Assembly (NCBI GenBank): GCA_964016985.1
Contig: OZ024828.1
Span: 81,700,033-81,764,032 of the forward strand
DNA length: 64,000 nt
Direction: 5' to 3'
Source of the DNA: Anodontia alba
Taxonomy: Eukaryota; Mollusca; Bivalvia; Lucinida; Lucinidae
Both the position numbers and the translations under genes were made by a program. Numbering within the stretch: the stretch's first letter is position 1; every line of letters starts with the position of its first letter. Of this stretch, positions 59,453 through 63,549 are shown in pieces. A model generated the notes under the pieces. The model was not told where the DNA came from. It saw only the letters and a list, made by a program, of their open reading frames with translations, and did not search any database.

Positions 59453-62400
59453 CAAAACAGCTTTTGATCACTGCAACTGTATTGTCTTTCAAGAGTAGTT
59501 CTATGAAACAGTATAAAATGCCAATTGTCCACTAATTGTATCACCGCTCTTCGTACATCCATCCATCCACACATCCCCCCCTCCATGCATCCTGTATGTA
59601 TGTACAAAATAGGGTTTCCATTCGATATCTTTTAAAAATATTAGTTTATTGGATTCATATTTTATACACAGGTATATAATCATAAAATATGGGTCAATTT
59701 CGATTTAGGGTAAACTCTGTCAATTGTTATGGGAGTTATGGCCCTCTTTAAACTTCTTTTTTCTTTTTTTTTAGCAAAATGCGTTTTGGGGTGAGGATGG
59801 CCCCAGGGTGGGAGCATCTGTGTTGTATTGACCTATTTCTAGTTTGTATTTACTCCAAATGTTTGGACAAGCTTGCCTGAGCAAACAGTGCAGACCAAGT
59901 TAAAACTGATGGAGAATAGGAACTCTGATATTGCCCCTGGTAAATCTTGAAAATGGGTTTCCATGTGTTAATTTGACAGACTTTCATTCAATTCAAAAGA
60001 AATTCTTATTCGTATGGTAGCTTAATAGCTGCTAAACACAGTTCAAAAACAGCATTTAAGGAAAATGAATACTTTTTCATGGGAGACAGTTCTTTCAAAT
60101 TGTTTTTCTTTACTTCTGAAAAGTGGTCTTCCCTGAAAGGAAAGACTTTGGTTCCCTGGGAAGCAAGTTCTTTCCTTTTAGAGTTGCTACTTTTTGAAGT
60201 GATTTGATGCACAGGAAAGAAAACAAGAAGTCTCAAACGTTGTCGTGTTGAACGAGTTTCATGAATATTTGAATATAATTTCAGATTGAGACACTGCGAG
60301 TTGAAATGGAAGAAGACTTTGAGATAGCTGCTATCAGTGCTGGACTGATGGAGAGAATAGGGGATTCTCTTACAAAAAGGTATCTAGTTTTTTTTCAGAA
60401 CTCATTTTTGGCATATGACTAGTGCATTACGCAGTGACAAAATGGGATTTCATATTCAGAATATTGCAAATTCTTTCTTTTAGCGTAGACACTTTTCAGA
60501 AGGGAGCCAAAACAATTTTGACAGAATTTGCCTGAAAGTGTAATGAATGGAAAGTAAAGGCCCAGATAAATCGTTGTGCATATACAGGATGATCATTTAC
60601 GCATGTTGAAAAGCACTTTTTTGCTTGACATGGCCCATATACAGTAAAACCTGTGTAAGAGAGCCACCTTTGAGACTGGCTTTAAATAGTGGTTAATGTG
60701 GAAAAAGTTGTCTGTCTTATAAAGGTACATGTCATGTAATTTTGCTAGCAAAATTACATGACATGTATCTGTATAAGACAACCATCTTTCCACATCAACC
60801 ACTAAGGTCAGTTTCAAAGGTGGCTCTCTTACACAGGTTTTACTGTAATAATTAAAAAAAAAAAGATGTCACAGCAATGAGAACAACAAAAAAAGAAGAA
60901 CTATTTGAGCCTCTCCAAAAACATGCTGTCAGTATAGAGTTCAGTCTGGATCAGCCTATGCATCCTTGCAGTCTGATCGGTCTACTCTGGTCATTAACAT
61001 AATGTATGGGCTTTGACACTTTGCATGTTGGGTAAAATTTTCGGCAGATGACATTTTGAAATTTTTTGCTATTTTTTCCAAGAAAATAGGGTTTGCCAGT
61101 TCTTTCAAATTGCGTCATTAGGAAGCAGTTTTACAGGAACTGTCAGATCCTATTTTCTAGGAAAATTAAGAAAAATAGCATTAGTTTGTCATCTGCTGAC
61201 TTTGCCCAGAACATGGCAAGTTGTTAAGGATGCTATGAAGATCAGTGTAGTTCCTGTCACAGACCGGACTGCTCAGATGTATATATATATATATAAAACA
61301 CAAATCTACACCGATCACTTATCACTATTGTTTACTTAGTGTAGCTGGTGGGCTATTCTCAGTTTTAATCCATTTACAGTGAATGGACTCTTCTACTACA
61401 ACTCTTTAGACAGGTCTATTTGCAATAGTAGGGTGTCTGGATAGTTTTTATTTTTACTATGTATAGAAATTCCTGTATTTGGTGCAAACAATGTAGACCC
61501 CGATTGATGCTGTGTTCTGTGGACTAAGATGGGTTAGCGAAAGTTTGTAAAAAAGAATGAGCTACAAACTGATAAAATGAACATGTACTTTCAAACGTGC
61601 AAACAGTGTAGACCCAGATCAGATGCCGCAGAACGCGGCGTTTGATCAGGGTCTACACTGTTTGCTATTCCCAGCAAAGATTTGGATCAGTCTCCACATC
61701 CATTTAGAAACCTTGGATCCATAGCAACCCAGAGAGAGTGTCCAGTATTGACTTTGATCAGACTGTGGAGGTGTGGGGTGATCTGAGTCTTTACTGGATG
61801 CATGTGCCTAAAGGTGTGTTATGGTGTGCCTCAAATTATGAATGCATCTTTTATATGAAGCCGTGATTTGAGCTCTAACATGAGAAAAAGTATCTTTGGA
61901 CAAGTATGCTCAGCAAAGACTCGGATCAACCTGTACATCTGTGCAGTCTGAAATGAGTCCTTGCTGAGTATTCTTTGGATATCCAAGGATCTGATGTTTC
62001 TTCAGGAGGACAACAAAGACTGATTAGACTGTGCAGAAGCACAGGCTGATCTGTCTTCGCAGGGCACACATGTCATAAGGTTCATTTTCTTATGTTGTGT
62101 CTCATTTGTGTTTACTGTATTGCAGGCCTACCCGAGATGAAGATCGGCAGACACAATTGTCAAGAAAACGAGTTCAGCATCGGCAGAGGCGGCTTATACA
62201 GATGGAAGAATATAAGAAAGAGCCCGAGATAGAGAAGAGTAAAATACCAAAGAAAGGTACAAACACACTTCTTTCATCCCGTGTTATACTTTCATGCATA
62301 TCCGATTTTGATATACCATTTTGATGCAAATGACCCTCATGGGTTGACATGTCGTTAAACCTGAAATCATCATCAACACTTTCTCATCCATTCATGGGAT

Positions 62401-63549
62401 GAAACACTTTTCATCTCATACCTCAGGTTCTGATTTGTTTTCATATTAGGCTTGTATGTACATTCCATGAATATGGTCTACCCGTCCTGCTAGTTTTTAT
62501 CAAAAAATAAATAGTACAATGGTGTTTTTTTTGTTTTTTGTTTTTTTGTTTTTTTCCTCAGCTCAGTACCTAGTGTAAAGGAACATGGTCATTATTTAAA
62601 TTTTATCATGCTGGGTAAAAATTTCAGCAGATGAAATTTTGAAACATTTTTCTTATTTTTTTTTTTTCCTAGAAAATAGGCTTTGACATCTCATGCAAAT
62701 TGTCTCCTTAGGAGACAATTTGCATGAAATGTCAAAGCCTATTTTCTGGGTAAAAAATAAGGAAAATATTGTCAGTTTACTATCTGCTGAATTAGTCTAG
62801 AGAGTAGTAAAAGTGAAGAGCATTCTTTCACCAGAAATGATAGCATGAAAAATATAATTAAAATTTAATAGACAACAAATGATCAATAATTTTCATAGTC
62901 TCTTTTAGTACAGAAATGTGGTCATGGGTACAGTAATGGACAAATAATGTGTGAAAGCTGATAGTTTCCATGTGTGACCAGATAAGACAAAGGTCCATGC
63001 AGGCTGCAAGGTCTTTGCTGTTTGTTGTATAAATTCTTAAAGCTCCAAACCACTTTTAACCATTTATGCCTAGTATCCCATAAAAAGGACATTGGCAAAC
63101 AGCGTTTGCATTAAATTAAAGATTTTAATAATGAAAACTAACCAGGCACCCCTTTTAGAAATGGACCTGTCCAAAGAGTTGAGGTAGAAGAGTCCATTTG
63201 ACATGAATGGGTTTATCAGCAAGGATTAAAGACCAGAGCCAGATGTTGTGGATGCACAAATGAGCTGGGTCTTTGCTGTTTGTGTATGTTAAAATGTTGG
63301 TTTAACCCACAGAATGCCTTGCAGGTAGATGTATTTATTTTACAGGTGATATAACAGGATTACAAGTTGTCTACCTTCAAGAGATGCTGAAACGCCACCA
63401 GGATGAGCGTGAACTCATTTTGTCTCACCTGCAAGATGACAGTACTGAGGATTTGATAGATGCTGCAAAAACAATGACGGATGAGGATCGGCAGAAAAGA
63501 CTGGCAGAACTGCAGGGAAAACGTCAGAATCTTGACTTCTCATATCCAG
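24076..63549 (+). CDS. Unrecognised EF-hand-like, helical-repeat protein (exons 1-16, 3' part beyond window)
   Basis: Sixteen exons with consistent phases: 24076-24327, 27316-27600, 28581-28648, 31179-31357, 35322-35591, 37441-37672, 44257-44443, 47838-48009, 50196-50347, 52931-53142, 56105-56219, 57735-57810, 58983-59140, 60285-60379, 62126-62256, 63346-63549. Total 2788 bases (929 codons plus one base), all with GT/AG borders, and it continues off the right edge. The start context ACAAGATGG is strong. Residues 1-180 look EF-hand-like (FEAMYDTIDLKRKGYITADQ; VTRQEFLDVFVEIERR) with degenerate calcium loops. The rest is charged and alpha-helical, with repeated ERE..(L/I)..L segments. No signal peptide or membrane segment. 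I cannot name an orthologue. A cytoskeletal or ciliary coiled-coil protein would be a guess only. Confidence 0.85.
24339..24743. mobile_element. TTAA-type MITE (AAAGTRCCA family) split by a second MITE
   Basis: Outer ends: left TTAACCCTTAA (24339-24349) continuing at 24563 as AGTACCAGTTGCAG; right GCACTTTAAGGGTTAA (24728-24743). The inner TTAA in its own TIR is the target of the second element, at 24346-24562. Located in intron 1 of the EF-hand-like gene, 12 bases past the exon. Confidence 0.85.
24346..24562. mobile_element. Nested TTAA-type MITE (CCTTGTCCTGCTGAA end)
   Basis: TTAATCCTTGTCCTGCTGAA to TTCAGCAGGACAAGGGTTAA, with the full central palindrome AGATCAGTTGGCTTCTTCAG and inverse. TTAA duplications at 24346-24349 and 24559-24562. 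Confidence 0.88.
25314..25527. mobile_element. piggyBac-like MITE (TTAA; CCTNGTCCTGCTGAA end)
   Basis: TTAACCCTAGTCCTGCTGAA and the inverse TTCAGCAGGACAAGGGTTAA; central palindrome at 25368-25420. Same family as 6979-7168. Confidence 0.88.
25743..25995 (+). pseudogene. Possible processed pseudogene 3' end (unidentified)
   Basis: A 56-codon frame (25743-25913) with gene-like composition: YFVQKDKNSYYAFQYPLDFG, then ADVTQDSCLTAAKFRSIAAH, ending at TAG. About 40 bases downstream is AAATAAAA, and 22 bases later a run of about 14 A (25980-25994). That is the layout of a retroposed mRNA end. Flanks ACTCAAAGACTG and AGTCAAAAACTA could be a decayed target duplication. The parent protein is not recognised. 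It is not an exon of the surrounding gene: no acceptor gives the right phase. Confidence 0.4.
26000..26820. other. No recognisable features
   Basis: Part of intron 1 of the EF-hand-like gene. I see neither coding sequence nor a known repeat in it. Confidence 0.5.
26955..27259. mobile_element. pogo-like MITE (CAGTCRACTCTCGTTATCTC end), TA target
   Basis: TACAGTCAACGCTCGTTATC to the inverse CGAGATAACAAGAGTTGACTATA. Internal palindrome AAGAGCAATTTCTGCTCTTT inside complementary AATATTGTGGAA arms. A better-kept sister is at 52178-52514. CAGT-starting TIRs with a TA duplication are typical of pogo/Tigger derivatives. Confidence 0.8.
27316..27600 (+). CDS. EF-hand-like gene exon 2
   Basis: Residues 85-179: ALDYTASHRISLRDALLLFR, then WRHFLSSRESPSSDVYFDEI. 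Possible further degenerate EF-like helices around VYFDEIRFWLCSL. Phase 0 both ends (TTTCAG, GTAGGT). Confidence 0.85.
28581..28648 (+). CDS. EF-hand-like gene exon 3
   Basis: Residues 180-202. Very acidic/basic run DDEKEKDDHEDEMTRHAQRK, likely a solvent-exposed linker. Donor GTGAGT; last codon split AA|A. Confidence 0.8.
28734..29106. mobile_element. pogo-like MITE (CAGTCAAACCTCAATRGCT end)
   Basis: CAGTCAAACCTCAATAGCTG to the inverse TTATTGAGGTTCAACTGTA. Sisters at 31416-31776 and 51694-52061. The centre holds a hairpin with TGTGTGTACTCATTAGAAT like the ACTCATTAGAAG palindromic family. Confidence 0.75.
29861..30193 (+). mobile_element. tRNA-derived SINE
   Basis: Head GTGGCTCAATTGGTAGAACA is a tRNA A-box region; B-box-like GATCGACCC lies about 35 bases later. 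The long unrelated body ends GTGATGTTAAACCCGAATAA then (AACA)n. It is inserted within another repeat: GGTTCCTAC to the left and GGTTCCATGTAG to the right. Confidence 0.75.
30566..30817 (-). mobile_element. tRNA-derived SINE, with target duplication
   Basis: On the minus strand: GGGCCCCCGTAGCCTAGTGA (A-box region), then GGTTCGAGCC (perfect B box, 30729-30738), body, GGGCCGTAAAACCC and an (AAT)n tail. Flanks TTTAAGTCTAGGAT (30566-30579) and TTTAAGTCGAGAAT (30804-30817) form a 14-base target duplication with two mismatches. Confidence 0.88.
30909..31150. mobile_element. MITE, TGGGCCACATCAAGC family
   Basis: Left TATGGGCCTCATCAAGC, right inverse of the type GCATGGTGCAGCCCATAT. Body CATTCTGTAGTATCCAATGA and GTGCAGGCTGATCTGGGC. 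Other copies: 49951-50182, 55502-55738 (opposite orientation), 58477-58709, 60545-60640 (partial). Related longer repeats at 34855-35290 and 61880-62096. Confidence 0.75.
31179..31357 (+). CDS. EF-hand-like gene exon 4
   Basis: Residues 202-262: WNSQGLKEMLFDDGQDVGLA, then LSLSHISELIERKYKTLQEK. Helical. The acceptor TATTTCAG is 28 bases past the end of a MITE. Confidence 0.85.
31416..31776. mobile_element. pogo-like MITE (CAGTATAACCTCAATGGCTC end), TA target
   Basis: TACAGTATAACCTCAATGGC to the inverse GCCATTGAGGTTTGGCTGTA. Central hairpin with TGTGTGTACTCATTAGAATT. Sister of 28734-29106. Confidence 0.8.
31790..32890. other. Intron 4 stretch, little recognisable
   Basis: A diverged ACTCATTAGAAG palindrome occupies about 31780-31930. 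I see no coding sequence or known repeat in 31940-32890. Confidence 0.5.
33363..33581. mobile_element. TTAA-type MITE inserted in a palindromic MITE
   Basis: TTAACCCTTAAAGCGCCAAG to the inverse TTGGCAGTTTAAGGGTTAA. Left host sequence is CATTGAGGTGCTTT and right host is TGAGTACCAACAACA. Joining these at one TTAA rebuilds the GAGGCGCTTCTAATGAGTACC arm of the ACTCATTAGAAG family. Confidence 0.88.
33688..33905. repeat. Minisatellite, GGAAGTCACACTAACATT units
   Basis: About eight imperfect copies of a ~26-32 base unit GGAAGTCACACTAACATTCA-AAAACA, ending just before the ATC repeat that begins the LINE tail. Confidence 0.9.
33917..34505 (-). pseudogene. 5'-truncated LINE, 3' end
   Basis: Minus strand reads TWKKFKELQPVLSSHHPSFK, MIRQICNVKPQDIVTIRFNE, then GKRGPGRPKMIWKQLTEIAE. 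The tail at 33917-33935 is (ATC)n in plus orientation. It carries stops and frameshifts. Homologous to 16197-16590 and 21318-22405. Confidence 0.85.
35322..35591 (+). CDS. EF-hand-like gene exon 5
   Basis: Residues 262-352: MPDEQSEMLQQIHRGWKNLL, then HRKQVEEMKVRLRSEGKNQQ. Amphipathic helices. The acceptor TTTATAG has a weak pyrimidine tract. Confidence 0.85.
36037..36990. mobile_element. Helitron-like element with tandem core, inserted in a MITE
   Basis: Begins TATGCCCCACCACAAAAAGT (hairpin CCAC...GTGG) followed by CATCTGTCCATCAACG. The core is a diverged ~150-160 bp tandem repeat marked by CATAACTCTG, CTACTTTTGGAGTTATGG and CCCTTTGAAC. It ends GGTGGGGCATGGTGCAGTG then GCAGCACTTTTATTTAG. Host sequence CTGTTTGTCAT (left) and TATGTGAATTTGTATC (right) are contiguous in the intact MITE at 6979-7168, so the insertion left no duplication. 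Confidence 0.75.
37441..37672 (+). CDS. EF-hand-like gene exon 6
   Basis: Residues 352-429: includes INKRFHQEREMVNSTLHKSG, one unit of the ERE...L repeat, then LMRQLLVLEEETNFVTIATA. The acceptor TCCTTTACAG is about 25 bases past a palindromic MITE. Confidence 0.87.
38380..38591. mobile_element. piggyBac-like MITE (TTAA)
   Basis: TTAACCCTTGTCCTGCTGAA left; diverged right end ATTCAGTAGGATAAGGGTTA then A. Central palindrome AGATCAGTTGGCTTCTGAAG. Confidence 0.85.
38986..40312 (+). pseudogene. mariner transposase, broken
   Basis: N-terminal helix-turn-helix: EYRAVIWYLYLKGKTGQEIH, then YAQVKFWVEEF and the ETRSGRPSD linker. The catalytic region starts TVDETWVHYYEPENKAQS (first Asp). The second Asp is in LLQQDNARATF (about 40045-40080) and the third in YSPDLAPSDYFLFPNLKKD (about 40130), fitting the D,D34D pattern. 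The C-terminal half is in other frames with TAA stops near 39968 and 39989. A 278-base SINE sits at 39677-39955. A segment before LQDRLGMHK also looks shortened. It cannot make active enzyme. Confidence 0.92.
39677..39955 (+). mobile_element. 5'-truncated tRNA-derived SINE inside mariner
   Basis: Starts in the tRNA-like region (CGTCCGACTGGAGACCAGG), keeps the B box GGTTCAACCCC, and ends GGGCCGTAAAACCTCAACAC then (AAAC)n. Flanked by a perfect duplication AACAGGTGCGTATT (39663-39676 and 39956-39969). Full-length sister at 57329-57639. Confidence 0.95.
40812..41148 (+). pseudogene. Tyrosine-recombinase-like (Crypton-type) N-terminal relic
   Basis: Frame one reads DIFWKKNASDTKERFASLSS, then EDLRKIVTEKVFKNTKQSIE and TAVKLFKAYLKVKELPENFE. 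A single frameshift near 41060 then gives LFAEVRQNNGEK. The RF..L...DL..I...K..KNT..S...AV..F..YL pattern followed by F.AEVR..NGE resembles the N-terminal SAM-like region of KIAA1958/ZMYM/QRICH1 and Crypton tyrosine-recombinase proteins. It is in intron 6 and stops soon after. Confidence 0.5.
41254..41476. mobile_element. MITE with CACAACCTCTTTATAACAC ends, TA target
   Basis: TACACCACAACCTCTTTATA to inverse GTTATACAGAGGTTGAAGTGTA. Central near-perfect palindrome AAAATGACCATTTATGGTC. Sisters at 23206-23412 and 56369-56592. Confidence 0.82.
41850..42840. other. Intron 6 stretch without recognisable features
   Basis: AT-rich. I see no coding sequence, known repeat or RNA gene. Confidence 0.5.
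42850..43060. mobile_element. piggyBac-like MITE (TTAA)
   Basis: TTAACCCTTGTCCTGCTGAA to inverse TTCAGCAGGGAAAGGGTTAA. Near-perfect central palindrome AGATCAGTTGGCTTCTTCAG. Confidence 0.88.
44257..44443 (+). CDS. EF-hand-like gene exon 7
   Basis: Residues 429-491: YDWDRSRSERLAQFRLEAHK, then a less charged stretch LLHSPDTLPDEDFLATGGVV, ending HFYERE, which starts a repeat unit completed by exon 8. Confidence 0.87.
44949..45153. mobile_element. TTAA-type MITE (CTCTTTGCATGCTGGG end)
   Basis: TTAACTCTTTGCATGCTGGG to inverse CTAGCAGGGAAAGAGTTAA. Connects the CAAATTGTCTCC-type palindromes, which share the CAGCATGCAAAG flank, to a TTAA target. Confidence 0.75.
45180..47640. mobile_element. Element with ~180 bp tandem core, split by a Helitron-like element
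   Basis: Begins near TGTCGCAACTGCTTTAGCAG and CGTCTGTCCGTCCATCCG. Then six units marked by GAGCGCAACTCCTCTTACAG at about 45262, 45428, 45610, 45731, 45910 and 46090 (spacing about 180; one unit shortened to 121). Shared unit text includes CACTTTTTCCACATTGTGAA and GACAGTGGGTACCTC. After the insert at 46192-47529 the same repeat resumes (GTCCCTTTTTCCACTTTAAC, then CCTTACCTCAGATTT). No coding sequence. Confidence 0.75.
46192..47529. mobile_element. Helitron-like element with 158 bp tandem core
   Basis: Start TATGCCCCCGCCTATTCGAA (hairpin CTATTC..GAATAG), a GTCC-rich microsatellite (46260-46306), then about seven tandem units of 158 bases. GTGTCCGGGCCATAACTCC recurs at 46314, 46472, 46630, 46789, 46947, 47105 and 47263, and is cut short at 47418. 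The end is GGCGGGGGCATCCGTGTCCT, with hairpin GTCC-TAT-GGAC and then TTTTTTCTAG (CTAG 47526-47529). Hairpin plus CTRR is the Helitron 3' signature. Nonautonomous; like the tandem-core pearl-type elements of bivalves. Confidence 0.82.
47838..48009 (+). CDS. EF-hand-like gene exon 8
   Basis: Residues 492-549: AMIHLLLSNESRSVYSKVRK, then MKPDERKLALKSLQTQHKNW. With the end of exon 7 it forms a clear repeat unit comparable to exon 16. An internal AAG|GTGAGA at about 47888 could act as an alternative donor. Confidence 0.87.
48025..48247. mobile_element. TTAA-type MITE (CCCATTTTAGTCTGGA end)
   Basis: TTAACCCATTTTAGTCTGGA to inverse TTTAGTCTAAAATGGGTAA (last base of TTAA altered). Contains the GCAGACCCAGATCAG palindrome. 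Sister at 57088-57287 with TTAA at the right. Confidence 0.78.
48314..48515. mobile_element. TTAA-type MITE, diverged
   Basis: TTAACCCATTAGCCGTTCAG to inverse ACTGGTGTTTCAAGTGTTAA. Interior resembles the AAAGYGCCAA family (TTCTGCCAGGCAGACAATTC). Confidence 0.65.
48525..48680. repeat. Long inverted repeat, ~65-base arms
   Basis: GATCAAACATGGTTTTTCAT...GGAGGTGTTGAAAACC and inverse GGTTTTCAACACCTCC...AAAAACCATGTTTGATC, with loop AAGGCCAAAGGCCGC. GC-richer than its surroundings. Related CATTAACAG / GGTTAATGCATGGC motifs continue to about 48935. Unclassified MITE. Confidence 0.75.
49259..49295. repeat. poly(T) tract
   Basis: About 37 consecutive T, followed by GAATGTCCTTTGCTGAATTT, the tail of a CAAATTGTCTCC-type MITE. 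Confidence 0.95.
49492..49671. mobile_element. pogo-like MITE (CAGTCAAACCTGTCTTAAGC end), TA target
   Basis: TACAGTCAAACCTGTCTTAA to inverse CTAACACAGGTTTGACTGTA. Internal repeats of GGCTGCTTAAT. Only one copy in the window. Confidence 0.8.
49951..50182. mobile_element. MITE, TGGGCCACATCAAGC family, abutting exon 9
   Basis: ATGGGCCGCTTCAAGTGAAA to GCATGGCCCATAT. Ends 13 bases before the splice acceptor of exon 9. Confidence 0.78.
50196..50347 (+). CDS. EF-hand-like gene exon 9
   Basis: Residues 549-599: LWLRYEERRLELEIITPNMS, then EVLLADLQQMQGLDCQGLIQ. The pyrimidine tract (ATTATTTTTTCAG) starts right after the MITE end. Confidence 0.86.
52178..52514. mobile_element. pogo-like MITE (CAGTCGACTCTCGTTATCTC end)
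   Basis: TACAGTCGACTCTCGTTATC to inverse GATAACGAGAGTCGACTGTA, perfect over at least 18 bases. Internal palindrome GAGAAATTGCTCCGAAGGAG. Its right TA is shared with the next element. Confidence 0.88.
52513..52832. mobile_element. pogo-like MITE (CAGTSAACCCTCRTTAYA end)
   Basis: TATAGTCAACCCTCATTATA to inverse TTGTAACGAGGGTTCACTGTA. Tandem neighbour of the previous element, using the same TA. Confidence 0.78.
52931..53142 (+). CDS. EF-hand-like gene exon 10
   Basis: Residues 600-670: KKPDLILLLKKECKARLEET, YENIVYIVLGTLEVSPGDEE, then EEKYNALRKRIFFLALREEH. Helical. A leucine-rich LILLL run is not long enough for a membrane helix. Confidence 0.87.
53678..54839. mobile_element. pogo/Tigger-like element, internally deleted
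   Basis: TIRs CACTGTAGATCCAATATATC (53680) and, inverted, CACTGGAGATCCAATACATC (ending 54837), flanked by TA on both sides. Subterminal GCGATATATCGCG-like motifs. The minus strand encodes the N-terminus of a pogo-type transposase. The left part holds CGCCATTTTGGATGAAGG. Confidence 0.85.
54233..54409 (-). pseudogene. pogo-like transposase N-terminus
   Basis: ATG at 54409: MSAMNKPENSRKRKQFSIKD, then KIDIIDQVKNGKSRSAV. This is the start of the psq/CENP-B-type helix-turn-helix (KRK..s...K..ii..v..GKS). After RSAV the frame no longer matches, so the rest of the DNA-binding domain and the whole DDE core are deleted. Confidence 0.8.
54933..55122. mobile_element. TTAA-type MITE (CCCTTTCATTCCTA end)
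   Basis: TTAACCCTTTCATTCCTACA to inverse CAGAGGTGAAAGGGTTAA. Central palindrome AGATCCAGATGAGACAGCTC. Single copy in the window. Confidence 0.8.
56105..56219 (+). CDS. EF-hand-like gene exon 11
   Basis: Residues 670-708: FSLEEKQSAMRDLMKKEKVL, then SRMTEMVDLIGPKGR. Donor GTATGT. The downstream continuation of the open frame is intronic. Confidence 0.83.
56369..56592. mobile_element. MITE with AACCTCTTTNTAACAC ends, TA target
   Basis: TACATTTTAACCGCTTTATA to inverse AGAAAGAGGTTGTGGTGTA. Central palindrome AAAATGACCATAAAATGGTC. Confidence 0.82.
57088..57287. mobile_element. TTAA-type MITE (CCCGTTTTAGACTGGA end)
   Basis: CTAACCCGTTTTAGACTGGA to inverse CAGTCTAAAATGGGTTAA. Sister of 48025-48247. 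Confidence 0.78.
57329..57639 (-). mobile_element. Full-length tRNA-derived SINE
   Basis: Minus strand: GCCGGCCTCGGTGGCTCAGT (A box TGGCTCAGTTGG), GCGGGTTCAACCCC (B box), body with TTCTTTCGTGGAGATTGATC, CTGGGCCGTAAAACCTCAAC and an (AAAC)n tail. Flanks TCCATTCAT / TCCATTTGT are a likely short target duplication. Defines the start missing in the copy at 39677-39955. Confidence 0.9.
57735..57810 (+). CDS. EF-hand-like gene exon 12
   Basis: Residues 709-734: LLPSLHSLMGEEKAEYQRRQ then AQNAP. Short exon; borders TTTCAG and GTAAGT. Confidence 0.82.
58068..58215. mobile_element. Minimal Helitron-like element without core array
   Basis: ATGTCACCACCATTCAAAGA with hairpin CCACCATTC...GAATGGTGG, GTTACCCCTGTCCATCCATT, and 3' end GGGGCATCCGTGTCCTTTGG then ACATATTTCTAG. 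Same ends as 46192-47529 but only 148 bases, with the tandem array missing. Confidence 0.75.
58724..58939. mobile_element. pogo-like MITE (CAGTAAAACCTCTGTAAGAG end), TA target
   Basis: TACAGTAAAACCTCTGTAAG to inverse CTTACACAGGTTTTACTGTA. Perfect central palindrome GTAATTTTGCTAGCAAAATT. Sister at 60640-60847. Confidence 0.88.
58983..59140 (+). CDS. EF-hand-like gene exon 13
   Basis: Residues 734-786: VEVGDQTTGINVLADLLPRC, DNEQEYLLRWLQSPEAKGLT, MRMKNMTLVELK. A further repeat unit. The acceptor is weak (CTACTTGCAG), 43 bases past the pogo-like MITE. Confidence 0.87.
59373..59451. repeat. (TG)n microsatellite
   Basis: About 39 uninterrupted TG units in intron 13. It generates long artefactual C/V and H/T frames on both strands. 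Confidence 0.98.
59540..59842. mobile_element. Helitron-like element, short, with CTAG end
   Basis: TATCACCGCTCTTCGTACAT then CATCCATCC microsatellite, one core unit with GGGAGTTATGGCCCTCTTTA, and 3' end GGGAGCATCTGTGTTGTATT then GACCTATTTCTAG. The terminal hairpin is weaker here. Confidence 0.6.
60285..60379 (+). CDS. EF-hand-like gene exon 14
   Basis: Residues 787-818: IETLRVEMEEDFEIAAISAG then LMERIGDSLTKR. Amphipathic helix. Last codon split AG|G. Confidence 0.86.
60640..60847. mobile_element. pogo-like MITE (CAGTAAAACCTGTGTAAGAG end), TA target
   Basis: TACAGTAAAACCTGTGTAAG to inverse CTTACACAGGTTTTACTGTA. Near-identical to 58724-58939, including the GTAATTTTGCTAGCAAAATT core. Inserted at the end of a partial TGGGCCACATCAAGC MITE. 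Confidence 0.9.
61280..61295. repeat. (TA)n microsatellite
   Basis: Eight TA units. Confidence 0.9.
62126..62256 (+). CDS. EF-hand-like gene exon 15
   Basis: Residues 818-862: PTRDEDRQTQLSRKRVQHRQ then RRLIQMEEYKKEPEIEKSKI. Strongly basic (RKRVQHRQRRR-like), possible nucleic-acid, tubulin or nuclear-localisation patch by composition only. Confidence 0.85.
62336..62375 (+). repeat. SINE 3' tail fragment
   Basis: CATGGGTTGACATGTCGTTA-AACCTGAAATCATCATC. The same tail (CATGGGTTGATGCGTCGTTA, AACCTGAA, (ATC)n) is at 63650-63700. Likely severely 5'-truncated SINE copies. Confidence 0.6.
63346..63549 (+). CDS. EF-hand-like gene exon 16
   Basis: Residues 862-930: EMLKRHQDERELILSHLQDD, STEDLIDAAKTMTDEDRQKR, LAELQGKRQNLDFSYP. 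The cleanest repeat unit. Ends G|GTGATA, so the protein continues beyond the window. Confidence 0.86.

Noticed and set aside
59226..59498. Frames rich in His-Thr or Cys-Val
   Set aside because: Products of the (TG)n microsatellite.
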